Positions 49,430 through 60,304 are shown, counted from the stretch's first letter. The stretch: DNA of 64,000 nt from Cladorhizidae sp. MBARI D1340-BT2 (GCA_028752905.1 JAQNBH010000011.1:992001-1056000); one strand, 5' to 3'. Notes: a model not told the origin generated them from the sequence alone. A program made the numbers and translations.

Positions 49430-51215
49430 TAGGAAGACTGAAAATCTTCCAGTGGTGACTCTTCAGTAGAACTAGCATGAAGGAGGGTCAACTGAGTTTG
49501 TAATGCTTGGATTGCTGAAGTCAAGAGTGATAAAATGAAACAACTTCTTTTAAGACCTTTGATTTTAAACAAGTTTCCGCATTCTAAATCCTCGTTGTTC
49601 AAATCAGTCCTGAATAGAAAATGCAACAAGGCCTATGGCCTCAAAATATATTCTTCTGTAGTGCTCTTGTGGTGTAATAGGAAATTCAGATGCAGCTTCT
49701 CCTATTTCAAAACTGCGTAGCACTTTCCTTCTACATGGCAACAACAAAGGTTCAGACACTTCAAGTGAAGAACGTCACTTTTCAACATACTTCCAAAATA
49801 GGTCAAAACACATTTGAGCCAATTAATTCAATTGCCTGAAGGGTGAGATCCATTAGAAGCTGAGATCTTTTTGGCTTGTAATGACCATGACAAATTATCG
49901 ACAGCTTTCTACACAATTCAATGCCAAAGAAGAAGTCAAATTTTTCCATCTGTGTAGCAACTCCAGTTACTCTTGCTCTTGCTTCTGTGTCTCTTGTTGC
50001 ATCTCTCGCAACTTCCCATGTTGACTGCAAAGCTTCATAATTTTCTGAAATCGATGCCACTGATTCTGCCCTGACAGTCCACCGAGTTGGACATTAAACT
50101 CTAATACCATGATATTCCACAGCAAAGTCTGTCTTGACCTTTTTGAATATCACATCTCTCTTTGGGGATTTTTTAATAAGCTTCATAACCTCATACACAG
50201 TGCCAGGAGTGGATTCCATTAACTTGATACTCTTTAATGTATCTTGTGCAGCCAAATTCAATGCATGGCCATAACAGTGCATGTCCAGTGCATGAGGCCC
50301 AATTGAAGACATCCTTGTTGCAACTCCTGATCATACTCCGGACATATTAGCTGCACCATCATAGCACTGGCCATGGCAATTTTCAATTCTGAGATCCATG
50401 CGTAGAAGAATATCCTTGATAGTCATGAAGTTGCTGCTTTCTGCCGAAGTTGAATCCATGCTGTATAGCCCTACCTGCTCATGAACTTGTAAATCATCAT
50501 CCATGTAACGCAAACAGAATACCATTTGTTCGGTATTACTGAATCCATGCTGTATAGCCCTACCTGCTCATGAACTTGTAAATCATCATCCATGTAACGC
50601 AAACAGAATACCATTTGTTCGGTATTACTTACATCTGTGGTTTCATCCATTATAGTGAACAATTTTCCAGATATAGCTCGAGTAATTTCACGAACTATTT
50701 TTTGAGCCATAATACTGAGAATTTCATTTTGAATACTTGGACTCATAAACTTGTCATGATTCTTTTCCATCCACTTGGTCAAGTTAGGTTTCTCTTCAGC
50801 ACAAACCTTTAGAAGCTGAACGAAGTTAGAATCCAACTCTCCACTAACTTTTAAAGGGTCACTCTTCTTGTACTTTCACGCATTGCCAGACCCTGCCAAC
50901 CAAGATAGCGAATGGCACTCATGATGTAGTTCAGCATTTTCAGACTTGTGTTTAGCATGAGATTTTTGTGGCTTTGGGGGATTACTTCAATAATGTTGAC
51001 TGCTTCCTGATGTGCAGCAGACCATTGGTGTTTTTCAAACTTTGATAATGCATTTTTCCAGCTAGAAAAGAGAATACACTGTCCTTGCGATTTTTAGCTA
51101 GAAGGTTTCGTTGCTCAGCTACGAAGCAATAATAACACAAAACAGTATCATTTCCTTCTTGATAATGCAAACATGGATTGCTAGCATAGCAGGGTGGGCC
51201 GGGTGGTTTTCTCAA
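49430..51215 (-). mobile_element. hAT transposase fragment (TTF-zinc-finger/ZMYM type), degenerate
   Basis: In transcript order it has a TTF-type zinc-finger part (YYCFVAEQRNLLAKNRKDSV, then WKNALSKFEKHQWSAAHQEA in a shifted frame), a DUF4371-like core with AISGKLFTIMDETTDVSNTE, GQCYDGAANMSGV and HCYGHALNLAAQDTL, and near 49600-49740 a decayed segment with HYRRIYFEAIGL. The parts lie in different frames. An 89-bp tandem duplication (50452-50540 repeated at 50541-50629) breaks the core. It would have been a cut-and-paste transposase and is inactive as read. Confidence 0.85.
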
Positions 51216-51243
51216 AAATATATGCTAGTTGCCTGCTATATGT

Positions 51244-51300
51244 AACAGACAGTCTATTGTTTGGTCACTACAGTAGTGACCAAACAATAGATTGTCTGTT
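51244..51300. repeat. 27-bp palindromic arms between the two hAT fragments
   Basis: Arm 51244-51270 and arm 51274-51300 are inverted copies with one mismatch around a 3-base centre (cag). The right arm reads 'tagtgaccaaacaatagatt' and on. It sits between the 5' ends of two divergent hAT fragments. Confidence 0.9.
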
Positions 51301-51540
51301 AAGTGATCAGTAGACACCACAGTGATTGTAATTTTCAATTAGCCTTGCTGTAAATTGGCAGCTAATTTGCAGCAAGAAGCAACTGATGCATCGAACAAAG
51401 AACAGCTAGTTTTGGTTTTCCGTTGGGTAGACATACATGATGAACTTTTAGGTTTGTATATATCAGCTTGACAGTACAGATGCTACAACCATTTACACGT
51501 AATCAAGGATGTATTATTAGCCTTGAACTTAGATATACAC

Positions 51541-52545
51541 AAGGTAAGAGGCCAGTGCTATGATGGGGCCAGCACCATGTCAGGAGCAAAGGGTGGAGTA
51601 GCAAAGAAAATCAGAGATGATGAGCCCCGTGCTATATATACCCATTGTTATGGGAGCGCCTTAAATTTGGCTGCAAAAGACGATGTAAATTGCTAAGGGA
51701 TTCGATGGGTACAACTTATGAATTATGTAAGTTAATCAAATTTTCACCGAAGCGTGATGGAATTTTTAGCCCGTGGAATTTCTTCCCAAATGGATACATT
51801 TGATTATTTTTTTGGCATTTCTTGGCATTATTTTCTTTAGCACAGTTGTTGTTGCAGCACAAGAATCTGTCTGCAACAGAAGGCCAGCAAGTTGCTACAA
51901 TGGTCAAGCAAACCTTACAGGGATGCGTACAGATGATGATTACTTCAAAGGGTTTTTGGAAGGTTGTCAAAACGAAGGCAATGCAGGTAGATGTTGGTGA
52001 TCCTGTTCTTCCACGAAAGAGAAGGCTTCCAAGGTGCTATGAAGATGGTGACAGTGGAGGTGATTTTCCATCACAGACTGAAGATTACTACAGGAGGATA
52101 TTTTATGAAGCTTTGGACTTGAGCATACAGTGCATTGAAGACCATTTTGACCAGCCAGGTTACTAAATCTACTCAAAATTAGAGCAGTTACTCCTCAAAG
52201 GATGCCAAGGACATCCTCATGAACAAGAAGTGGAAGTGAGGAGCCATTATTATCATGACAATATTCATTATGATGACCTTGAGGTGCAGCTTAAGATACT
52301 GTCCAATCAGTTGGGTGAAGACATTTCACTATCAAGTATAGTTTCATACCTTAAGGGACTATCTGAACCTGCTAACCATCTATTTTCGGAAGTCATTGTC
52401 TTAGTGAAGATGTTGCTTGTACTGCCAGCAAGGAATGCAACAAGTGAGAGGTCATTTAGTGCCTTTAGGCGTCTCAAAACCTATCTCAGATCTGCAATGA
52501 CTCAACTTCGTCTTAATATTACTTTTGTATGTGCATCAGGATAGA
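51541..52545 (+). mobile_element. hAT transposase fragment with dimerisation domain, opposite orientation
   Basis: The upstream part has GQCYDGASTMSGAKGGVAKK and HCYGSALNLAAKD. Then come FPSQTEDYYRRIFYEALDLS with FDQPGY, and at 52376-52545 the hAT C-terminal dimerisation motif ARNATSERSFSAFRRLKTYL. Stops and frame changes (for example after DQPGY at about 52165) separate the parts. It is the same family as the minus-strand copy but diverged, so they are two insertions or an old inverted duplication. Confidence 0.85.
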
Positions 52546-52584
52546 CTGGACAAAATAGATATTGCTAATCAATTCATTGATGCC

Positions 52585-52735
52585 GGTGTCACAGGATATT
52601 TTGTCGCTAGGAGATTCGGTTGCGGCGACTAAATATCCTGGGAGATTCTGTCGCTCGTCAGTTAAAGCGACATAATATCCTAGGATATTTTGTCGCAGCT
52701 AGGATATAGTGTCGCTGTTAGTGTAAGATGCTGCA
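52585..52735. repeat. Left terminal repeat cluster of the Ginger-like element
   Basis: Four 'gatattttgtcgc'-like motifs occur in alternating orientation, including the palindrome 'atatcctaggatat' near 52675-52688. The opposite end at 58675-58710 has one copy, inverted. Confidence 0.6.
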
Positions 52736-52789
52736 GGACATCCTGTTTTTTATCAAATCAATCAAGAATACCACACCAAACTTTAATAT

Positions 52790-53090
52790 GAAAAACTATG
52801 TTTCCTGAAGAGCTCAACCAGATCTTCTATATAGCTCATCAAAGCTATGCCATGCAAGATCACTCACGAACCAGTCCAGACATTGGTACTTCAACAGACT
52901 TCCCCGTCTCTGGAATGCCCTTCCACCTATAAACATCAATCATTCCTTGTGCAGTATCAAAAGAAAGACCTCAAAAGAATTTTTATGGGCACACTTCATC
53001 TCAAACTTTGATGCAAAAAGTACATGTACTTTCCATTTCTCATGTCCATGCAGCAACTCCCAACTTCTAATACTTTACTAATAAATTAAT
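52790..53090 (+). mobile_element. 3' end of a non-LTR retrotransposon (LINE, L2/CR1-like)
   Basis: Across frame changes the conceptual translation gives YFNRLPRLWNALPPI followed by KEFLWAHFISNFD and STCTFHFSCPCSNSQL. That is the C-terminal signature of L2/jockey-type reverse transcriptase ORFs. It lies inside the presumed Ginger-like element, so it probably inserted there. Confidence 0.7.
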
Positions 53091-53250
53091 CTTGGGTGCC
53101 TGTAGAACTTACTTGCATTCCTTCAGTACAGACTTCCATCTTTTCTACAATCATTATAAGCATCACAAAAGTCTGTACTGTAAAACCATTGTTTATTATT
53201 ATTATTATTACAGGTGGGAAGATAGAGCCATCATTAAGTCTTGTACAGGA

Positions 53251-53535
53251 AGGGTGGCTTCTGTATAAACAACACACAAGCACATCATACAGTATGGTAT
53301 TCTTGGGTGTCCTGTATAAACACAAGCACATCATACAATATGGTATTCTTGGGTGTCCTGTATAAACACAAGCACATCATACAGTATGGGTGACTTCAAC
53401 CAACCTGAAAGTCTTACAGCAAGTCTCATAGATAAGGACATGGTATACTAATTGTTTCTAAAGCAAAAACTGTCATAAACTGAGTATGGTAGAAATATTA
53501 TAAGTTAGTCATAATGTTTATACAGAAGCCACCCT
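53251..53535. repeat. Inverted 20-bp repeats flanking about 245 bp
   Basis: 'agggtggcttctgtataaac' at 53251-53270 is exactly complementary to 53516-53535. Inside are two to three copies of a unit of about 46 bp containing 'acaagcacatcatacagtat'. It looks like a small non-autonomous element. Confidence 0.7.
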
Positions 53536-54020
53536 TCAGGGGCAAGACATTGGATGGATGAATTAAGAAGAGTGAGTAAGGATGGAAAGGTGGCATTGCT
53601 TTTGGGGAAAGATGTGGAAGGAGTAAGTGATGCAGTGATGGAGGAGGTGGGTGAGTGTGTTATGTATTGGGTAGGGAAGTGGTGGCAGAGGAGAAAATAA
53701 CTGTTGTATGGCGAGCTGAGGAATGATCTTTGGTCCACTCCTGTCCCTCCCTTCCTGAGCAGCGGGACACTCGTAACTTAATATTGTGGATAATTTTATT
53801 AATTAAATACTGTTGACTTCTTTTTTAAATATAGATTGTTATTAAGTTAGTTACTAAATAGTTTCACACTGTGCTGTATTATATACTTAACAGGCTCAGC
53901 AATAGCAACATTAAATCATAAAATACATGAATTATTAGTTAGGGGAAAATTGATATAGCTATATAGCTGTGAGTATGGTAGAAATATTGTAATATGTTAG
54001 TCATAATGAATTATTAATAG

Positions 54021-54830
54021 CTAACTGTTGCAAACCCATTCATCTGTATCTTGTTTGTTCGTAAATATTACACATTTGGCATGATAAACTTCTCCACACT
54101 CATTACATTCTCTCACTTCACCACAGGAAATTGGTTTTAAACACACACATATATAGCAAGATTTGATGAAAAGGTAGACGATTTGATGCCTCATTTCGTG
54201 GAATGGACATAACCTTCCTATATATGTGGAAATGGCTTGAATTTTTTCCAATGGAAACACTTCCTCAGGTGGTTACGCATCTGTAAATGGTCGAAAATGA
54301 GGTGCTCTAAGTCATCCCCTAAAGCAAAATGAACCGAAAAAGCAATTGCACTGTTTTCAATGCTGTGCTGTTTCTGCACAGTTGGTAAGTTCACTATATA
54401 CCAGTTCAGGAGTGATTTCATCACCATCCTCTTCTATCATTATTTGTGACTTGTAGATGAGGGCAAGTTGCTGTTCAAGCATTGCACGCATAGGGCCATG
54501 GATATAGCTGTCATACACAGTTATCTCCTGTCCAAGAGAGCTTGACGTGATCCAGTGATCACCATCCACAAGATGTATCTGGAGACACTTTTGACTTAAC
54601 TCGTTGATTGGCGAGAGATTAAGAGGACATTGCAAGCCATGCATTGTTGGAAACTGGACTGCTAGCATTCTCTGAGCAAGGTTGATGTGGTTACACGACA
54701 GTTCCGTTCCATTCATAAGGTTTCTCTCATTTCTTTCCTGAATGGTGGGAAGTGTATTTTATGTAGTCTGTCTTCTTCCTTTCCCTCCACACATCTATCA
54801 TTCTGTGACAAAATATAGACATAATTTAAT
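54021..54830 (-). pseudogene. Second C48 (ULP1-like) protease domain plus PHD-like finger, catalytic Cys absent
   Basis: In transcript order: HINLAQRMLAVQFPTMHGLQ, VDGDHWITSSSL (presumed catalytic His), EITVYDSYIHGPMRAM (Asp), then in a shifted frame TVQKQ (oxyanion-hole Gln), FSVHFALGDDLEHLIFDHLQ and MRNHLRKCF. The Asp-Cys-Gly of active C48 peptidases is missing: no Cys lies between VQKQ and MRNHL, and the loop is about three residues shorter. At 54260-54021 a Cys/His-rich segment (CVCLKP, CNECGEVYHAKC, WVC) looks like a PHD finger. It parallels the upstream module in order, so it is probably an internal duplication that lost activity. Confidence 0.7.
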
Positions 54831-54984
54831 GTATAACTTAAGTACAATGAATGATAGCTAATTAAAGCGTGTCATTAATTACATTTATGATTGCATGTGT
54901 AAACTATGATAGTGCTAGTGCATGGCAAGTTCATGCAGCCATAATACATATCATGTATTATGATGTTCTTGAGTACAGATTGTG

Positions 54985-56450
54985 TCATGTACATACCGGG
55001 ATGGATTGATATTTAGGCTGCTTTACTTGCTCTTGCTCTTCCCATGAGCCACACTCTTCATCCAGACCATTATTTTCATCCAGTGATGCATTCTCTTCTT
55101 CTTGCAGCCCACTCTCATTGTCGTATGCCTCTAACTTGTGCTTCAATTCATTCTTGATGATCCTTTGTGGTGGGAAATAGTCTAAATAATGCAAATACAG
55201 CTTCAATCACAGATGAAAATAAAAAACAAACAAACTTGATTTCAGAATTGTGTGGTGACTTGTCATAGCTCAAGATGGTCAGATTTCGATATTGTGTCAG
55301 TGAAATTGTAAGTGACAGGAGGTATATTATTGTGCCATGCATTGCTTTTACCATTGCTTTTACCTGTCCTTCTCTAGTAATACACTTGTCACAACACCAT
55401 TCAAATTGTGGGTCAGTCCAAGCTTTTTGTGGTACATTCTGCAGATGGAAATTAAATCACACACACATTTACTATTTATGTTCACATGGTACTGTTAAAA
55501 ATACCTTCAGACAATCTTCATGAAACCACTCAGTACATTTGAAACACTCGAGCATCTTTCCTTCTTCTTGTGTACGGCATGTGCAATATATTGCAATTTT
55601 ATCCTTCCTTGTACTTCTCTTCTTTGTAGCTCTTGTCTTGCTAGGAAATGGTTCAATCCATCCCTTCTCTAAGCTCTCCAGTAAGTGATGGCGCATTTTT
55701 GCATTGTCAAAATGAAGCCATCGCGGATCTTGACCTGTTTATAAAGGAAATTCAAAGTTAAAAAAGTTTTATTGATATTAATTTCAATAAATCTAACCAG
55801 CACAGGGAGATGTACAAAATGCAAGTGCGTAGAGGCCACAATCGAAGTTGTTGGTTTGACGTTGAACGTTAGCATAGTCCAACTGAATACTAGGTTCTGT
55901 TGATGAAGGCAGAGCACAGATTTGCTCCTTTGTTGACTTGGGCATGTCTGAGTAGAAGCTATCATATACCTCAACGTGAGAGTATGGACAGCCTATGGTT
56001 GACACGGTTAACCAGTGATTGTTAGCTGAGTTAAGAACTTGAACAAACTCAGATCTTCCAACTATATCATACGAAAGTGTATTGCCATGTACAACATTTT
56101 GAAGTCCTGGCACTACATATATCTCTGCTGCAATAAAATCATGGTGGCATTAATGATGTCATCTGTCACCCATTTTGTGTCGGTCTGAAGAATTCTTCTG
56201 AATAGTGATAATATAAGTATTAAAAAAACTTATGTGCTATTAGTCATTTTTACCTATCTTCTTGAGAGAGATGTACATTTCCAATTTGAGTCCAGGAAGA
56301 ATTTTCCTGATTTTCATATTCAGAGACACTATCAGCATGTTCTGTCAGATCAATCACTGAATGATGTCTGTCGCTGATCTTCCTTCGTTTAGCACGTATA
56401 ATTCCCCATTTCTTCTCTGCTCCTGATTTTTGCCTTTTTCTGCTCTACTT
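54985..56450 (-). pseudogene. First C48 (ULP1-like) protease and PHD-finger gene of the Ginger-like element, spliced
   Basis: ULP1-family peptidases cleave SUMO-like modifiers. Upstream is a basic segment (KRRKISDRHHSVIDL). Exon 56197-55798 carries WVTDDIINATMILLQQ, VPGLQNVVHGNTL, NNHWLTVSTIG (His), EVYDSFYSDMP (Asp), YANVQRQTNNFDCGLYALAF (Gln and Cys). Exon 55734-55505 continues with DPRWLHFDNAKMRHHLLESL, PFPSKTR and a PHD finger (YCTCRTQEEGKMLECFKC, FHEDCL), completed by an exon near 55440-55360 (FEWCCDKC). A further exon, about 55180-54990, is acidic. Donor and acceptor phases agree between the first two exons (G + GT). The step from LLQQ to YVVPGLQ needs a frame change, so this copy may be damaged although all four active-site residues remain. 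Confidence 0.75.
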
Positions 56451-56819
56451 GATCTCTGCACAAACAATTAAAATGAACTCTGCATGCAATATATTATACA
56501 GTAGCTGCATGCAACCTAGTGTATCGTCAATTTAACTATTGGAGAACAACTACACTGACTAGTATCAGTTAGCTGCACTATAGCTACATACAAGCTAAAT
56601 CATAGTATTATTGTTGATTGAACCAACTGTGACAGTGCATGGACCAACATATATATATATATGTAGACTCAACAGCACCAGCATGAACAATAAAGTATAT
56701 TCTCATGCATAGAATGTGCACCTTATCTGCTCCTTCATCGTTTTTGTCAACTTGTTGCAGACTAACACTCTGTGAAAAGGAAAAAAATTGCTATAATTAT
56801 ATATGTGTGTGGGTTTTAA

Positions 56820-58617
56820 ATTTATTACCTGATTTGGGAGCATTCTTACATGGTACAGCTTCAAGCGAGTCACGTTGACAAGAGTCTTCAGAATTTTCTC
56901 TTTCTTGGTACCGATGAAATATAGGTATTCTTTCCAGCAACTTCATGGATATGATAAGGCCCAGTCCAGTTTAGCTCCAACTTTGATCCCTTCCTAGAAA
57001 ATTTCTTCGAGTTCTTCAATAATACCTGGGTGGGTACCAACTTCATAATTCCCTTTATCCTTACAATGCTTTGCATCATAATATGCCTTCTGTCGCTGCT
57101 GAGCTATGCCAATATTTTCAAGAACCTTCTTCCTAATACTGATCATTTCAATAACATGTTGCTCAAAATCAATCTCATCCATACTTGACTTCCTCTTGTC
57201 ATCATTGCCATTGTTCTTGTCAACATCATCATCGTCCTCATTATCCTCAGTTTCATCTTCATTATCTCCAATACCACCATCCTCCTTGTTGGGCTTGACG
57301 TTGAACTCAACTGGAAGTCATGCCTGCCTTCCATAAACGAGATAAAAAGGTGAATATCTGGTAGAATCATGACGAGAAACTCTATAAGAAAATAGTATAG
57401 AGTCTAGGTATAAATCCCACTGATCTTGTTCTGTGTTTACAAACTTCAGAAGCTGACGTTGCAATGTCTGGTTAAATCTTTCGTCAAGTCCATTGCTTTG
57501 GGGATGATACGCACTTGTGAGATTGCACTTGACGCCAGTTAGCCTGCAAAGCTCATTATTTACCTGAATAGAGTATACAATTGAGATAATTATTATTGGT
57601 ATCATTTTAAAAAAACTTACGTTGTTAACGAATTCTCTTCCTTGGTCATTTATCTTCACCTGACAACATCCAAATCTTGTAAAACATTTGAAAAGAAATT
57701 CTGCAATCCCAAGAGCAGATTTGTCTGGTAAGGCTATTGCTTCAGGCCACTTAGAATAATAACATGACACAGTCATAATATACTGTTTTCCTTGGCTTGT
57801 TTTGGGTAGTGGCCCAATTAAATCCACTCCAATAGTGTGCCACACCTCATCATGAACTGGAATTGTGTGAAGTTCAGCATTCGCCTTCTCAAATTTCCTA
57901 TTTCATGGAGAATTGAAATAAAAGCACCATATTTCAATACAACATTGACCAGCTACTGCATGACAAAGAAATAGGATACAAACTCAGTATACATTTTACC
58001 TGTTAGCTCTTTGACATTTATCACAAGTTCGGCAGAATTCTTTAACATCATCCAGTATTCCAACCCAGTAATAGCGTTCCAGTACTTTCCCCATGGTTTT
58101 GTCTCTCCCAAAATGTCCACCTCCAAGTTCACTTGAGTGACATCCCTCGAGAACTTCATACTTCTGTGACTCTTTAATCACCTATAAACATGTTTATGCT
58201 ATGCAATAAGTATAGGATATACAAAGGGTTATGCGCCTATATAACCCACGAGTTTGCTGTTACTCCCGAGGTGAATGCCAACCTGGGTTTACAAGTGTCC
58301 TACAAGCAGCTGTAACTATATCTATTGTCATGTGCATTAGTTTTCTGTCCGTCTAATATCGAAAGTCTGAAAAGCTCTCATAAAAAGTATAAAGCTAACC
58401 TGTATAGTAAGTATAACCCAAAAGACTAAAGCTACTAAGAGCAGTTTGCAGCTGAAAGTGATGGCAGCTGCTAGTATTATTGGTGTACTAGTCCACCTTA
58501 AGTATTGATAATTAACTAGCTAGCTACCTGTAGTAGAGGAGTCGCACAAAAGTCTTGCACTTCCTCCTCAGTGAATCTTTCTGGTTCTTGGCAAGACCAA
58601 TTGGAAGTGTCTTGCTC
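56820..58617 (-). pseudogene. Ginger-like transposase: H2C2 zinc finger, rve integrase, GPY domain; disabled
   Basis: Such transposases cut and join DNA ends with a DDE core. Exons: 58617-58528, 58181-58000 (H2C2: EGCHSSELGGGHFGRD, EFCRTCDKCQ), 57897-57621 (GVDLIGPLP with the first Asp; KINDQGREFVNN with the second), 57563 onward (SAYHPQSNGLDERFNQTL with the Glu). Splicing out the 57-nt intron gives exactly 35 residues between the second Asp and the Glu. After YGRQA an in-frame TGA (57320-57318) stands where an Arg CGA is likely, followed by an acidic linker. A gggtgggt duplication at 57028-57035 shifts the frame before TQVLLKNSKKFSRKGSKLEL and the GPY motif (WTGPYHIHEV). A further shift is likely near 56930. 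Confidence 0.85.
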
Positions 58618-58771
58618 CTAAAATAGGTAACAATTCTGTGGTATAGCTGCTCCTCCATTTTTACCGTCCCAGCGACAGGTTGCGACAAAATATCCTAGGA
58701 GAATATGGAGTCCCGTTATGTAGCGAGATGACAAATGAACTCTAACCTTTTCAAGCGCCGTGTCCTCGTTA

Positions 58772-58781
58772 GCGCATGCGC
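58772..58781. promoter_or_regulatory. NRF1-type palindromic site upstream of the MULE-type gene
   Basis: GCGCATGCGC lies 55 bp upstream of the ATG at 58836, matching the core consensus for NRF1-family factors in animal promoters. Function is inferred from motif and position only. Confidence 0.45.
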
Positions 58782-60060
58782 ATAACATTTGCACGTTGAC
58801 CTTTTCAGAAACCGCTCAACTGGCGGGAGTGTAGCATGGCTTCCAGAACAGCTGAAGACCCAGGGCTTCCCTTAGTAGCTGGTGCAGAATCTTTAGATCT
58901 TGAAGCAGGAAGTGACCCAGATAATGGTAACAGGAATTACAAGAATATGTGTCCAATGATGATTATGATTATTTAGATCTTCAGGGCAGGAAGTGCCCCA
59001 GACATTGGTAACAAATTTATTATAACTGAACAAGGCCATAGACAGGGGTGTTAATTTTAAGGGGTGTTAATCACTAAGTTTGAGCATTATAGCTTAATTT
59101 GCATTCATTTGGTTTTCCCAGAAATTGTAGGGGACATCCCCAAGCACCACCCCCTTGTCCTTGTAAACCCATGAAGGCCAAAAACAATTCTTTTTTTCTC
59201 CAGGATATCTCTTGGTCAAGGCAGAGCCTCTAGAGGCAGGAAGTGTCCCAGACAATGGTAACAAGAATTCCAAGATTGTGCATAATTCTTACTTATATAT
59301 GCTACATCCGTATATATGATTATCTAGATCTTATGGCACGAAACGCCCCAGACAATGGTAAATACCAAAAACATACGTATAATCCATAATTATTGATTAT
59401 CTACAATATCTAGATCTCAATACAAGAAGTGACCATGACAACGGTAACAAAATTAAAAATGTTAATCCATGAATATATACTTGTATTATTAAACTAACAC
59501 ATACATTAAACTAACACATACACACATAAGCATTGCAAGAGAAGTTTTCCTGTATAGCATGTGGAAAATTCTTTTCACGGAGAGATCGACTGTCCTCACA
59601 CCTGGAACAAGAACATCAGTTTGAAATGAACACCAAGAAACAAGCTAGCCGCTTCTTCTGCCCATTCAAGTGTGACTTGTCTCCATTCCGTACCATGAAA
59701 CTCTTGTTGGGTCATTGTCAGTCATCACACGACGATTCACTGGGTAAATATAACCGTAGGTATACTATAATTTTGTCAGCTCTAGTTATTATTAGCATCA
59801 AACATGGTAAGGATCACTAGCATAGACTCAGCAGCTTGCCTAGTACAACCTGAATTCTTTTTTGTTAAATCCAATGCAATGTGCTTGAACTGAGATGCAT
59901 TGAAGGATTATTTAGTAGACTAGGCATTGAAGTTATAATTACAAGCTATCCAAATAATGTGCACTCTGAAGTTATTATTAGAAGCTAGAACTACTATTCA
60001 AACTAAATGCATATGGATGAGTATGGAACCCATGATAGTGATCCTTTAAATAGTGAACTA

Positions 60061-60290
60061 CAGTGGAACCTCGATTATCCGAACGTCAATCAACCAAACT
60101 CAATTATCCGAACGAGAAAAAAAGGGAATAATTTGAACGTCGATCATGTGCGGCCAGTTTACTTGTAGCCACCAACAACATGATGGAGTTTCGAGGTAAA
60201 AAGAAAAAGAAGGTGCTCTCCATCCAGCAGAAACGTGACATTTGCAAGAGAACTATGATGGTGTAGATGGTGTAGGGAAGTCGACAATTT
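60061..60290 (+). mobile_element. pogo/Tigger transposon 5' fragment
   Basis: The terminal sequence 'cagtggaacctcgattatcc' follows a TA (59059-type TA target, here at 60059-60060). Inside, MMEFRGKKKKKVLSIQQKRD resembles the start of the CENP-B-type DNA-binding domain, and a shifted VGKSTI matches the helix further on. Stops follow. It sits in an intron of the MULE-type gene. Confidence 0.75.
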
Positions 60291-60304
60291 GATAGTAAAG
60301 ACCT

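Larger units (their letters stand above)
52585..58720 (-). mobile_element. Ginger-like DNA transposon, about 6.1 kb, decayed
   Basis: A Ginger-type (integrase-related, non-LTR, non-retroviral) element is proposed from its content: H2C2 zinc finger, rve integrase and GPY domain, followed by C48 protease and PHD modules, with no reverse transcriptase or gag. A 20-bp inverted match, 'tcctaggatattttgtcgca' at 52678-52697 and its exact complement at 58681-58700, brackets the coding part. Further 'gatattttgtcgc' and 'gcgacataatatcc' motifs cluster at 52590-52730. I take these as terminal or subterminal repeats; exact ends and target duplication are not resolved. Confidence 0.65.

Noticed and set aside
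56820..58617. Retrovirus or Gypsy LTR element
   Set aside because: Integrase is present, but no reverse transcriptase, RNase H, gag or LTRs are seen, and the integrase gene is spliced and accompanied by C48/PHD genes, which fits a Ginger-type DNA transposon.
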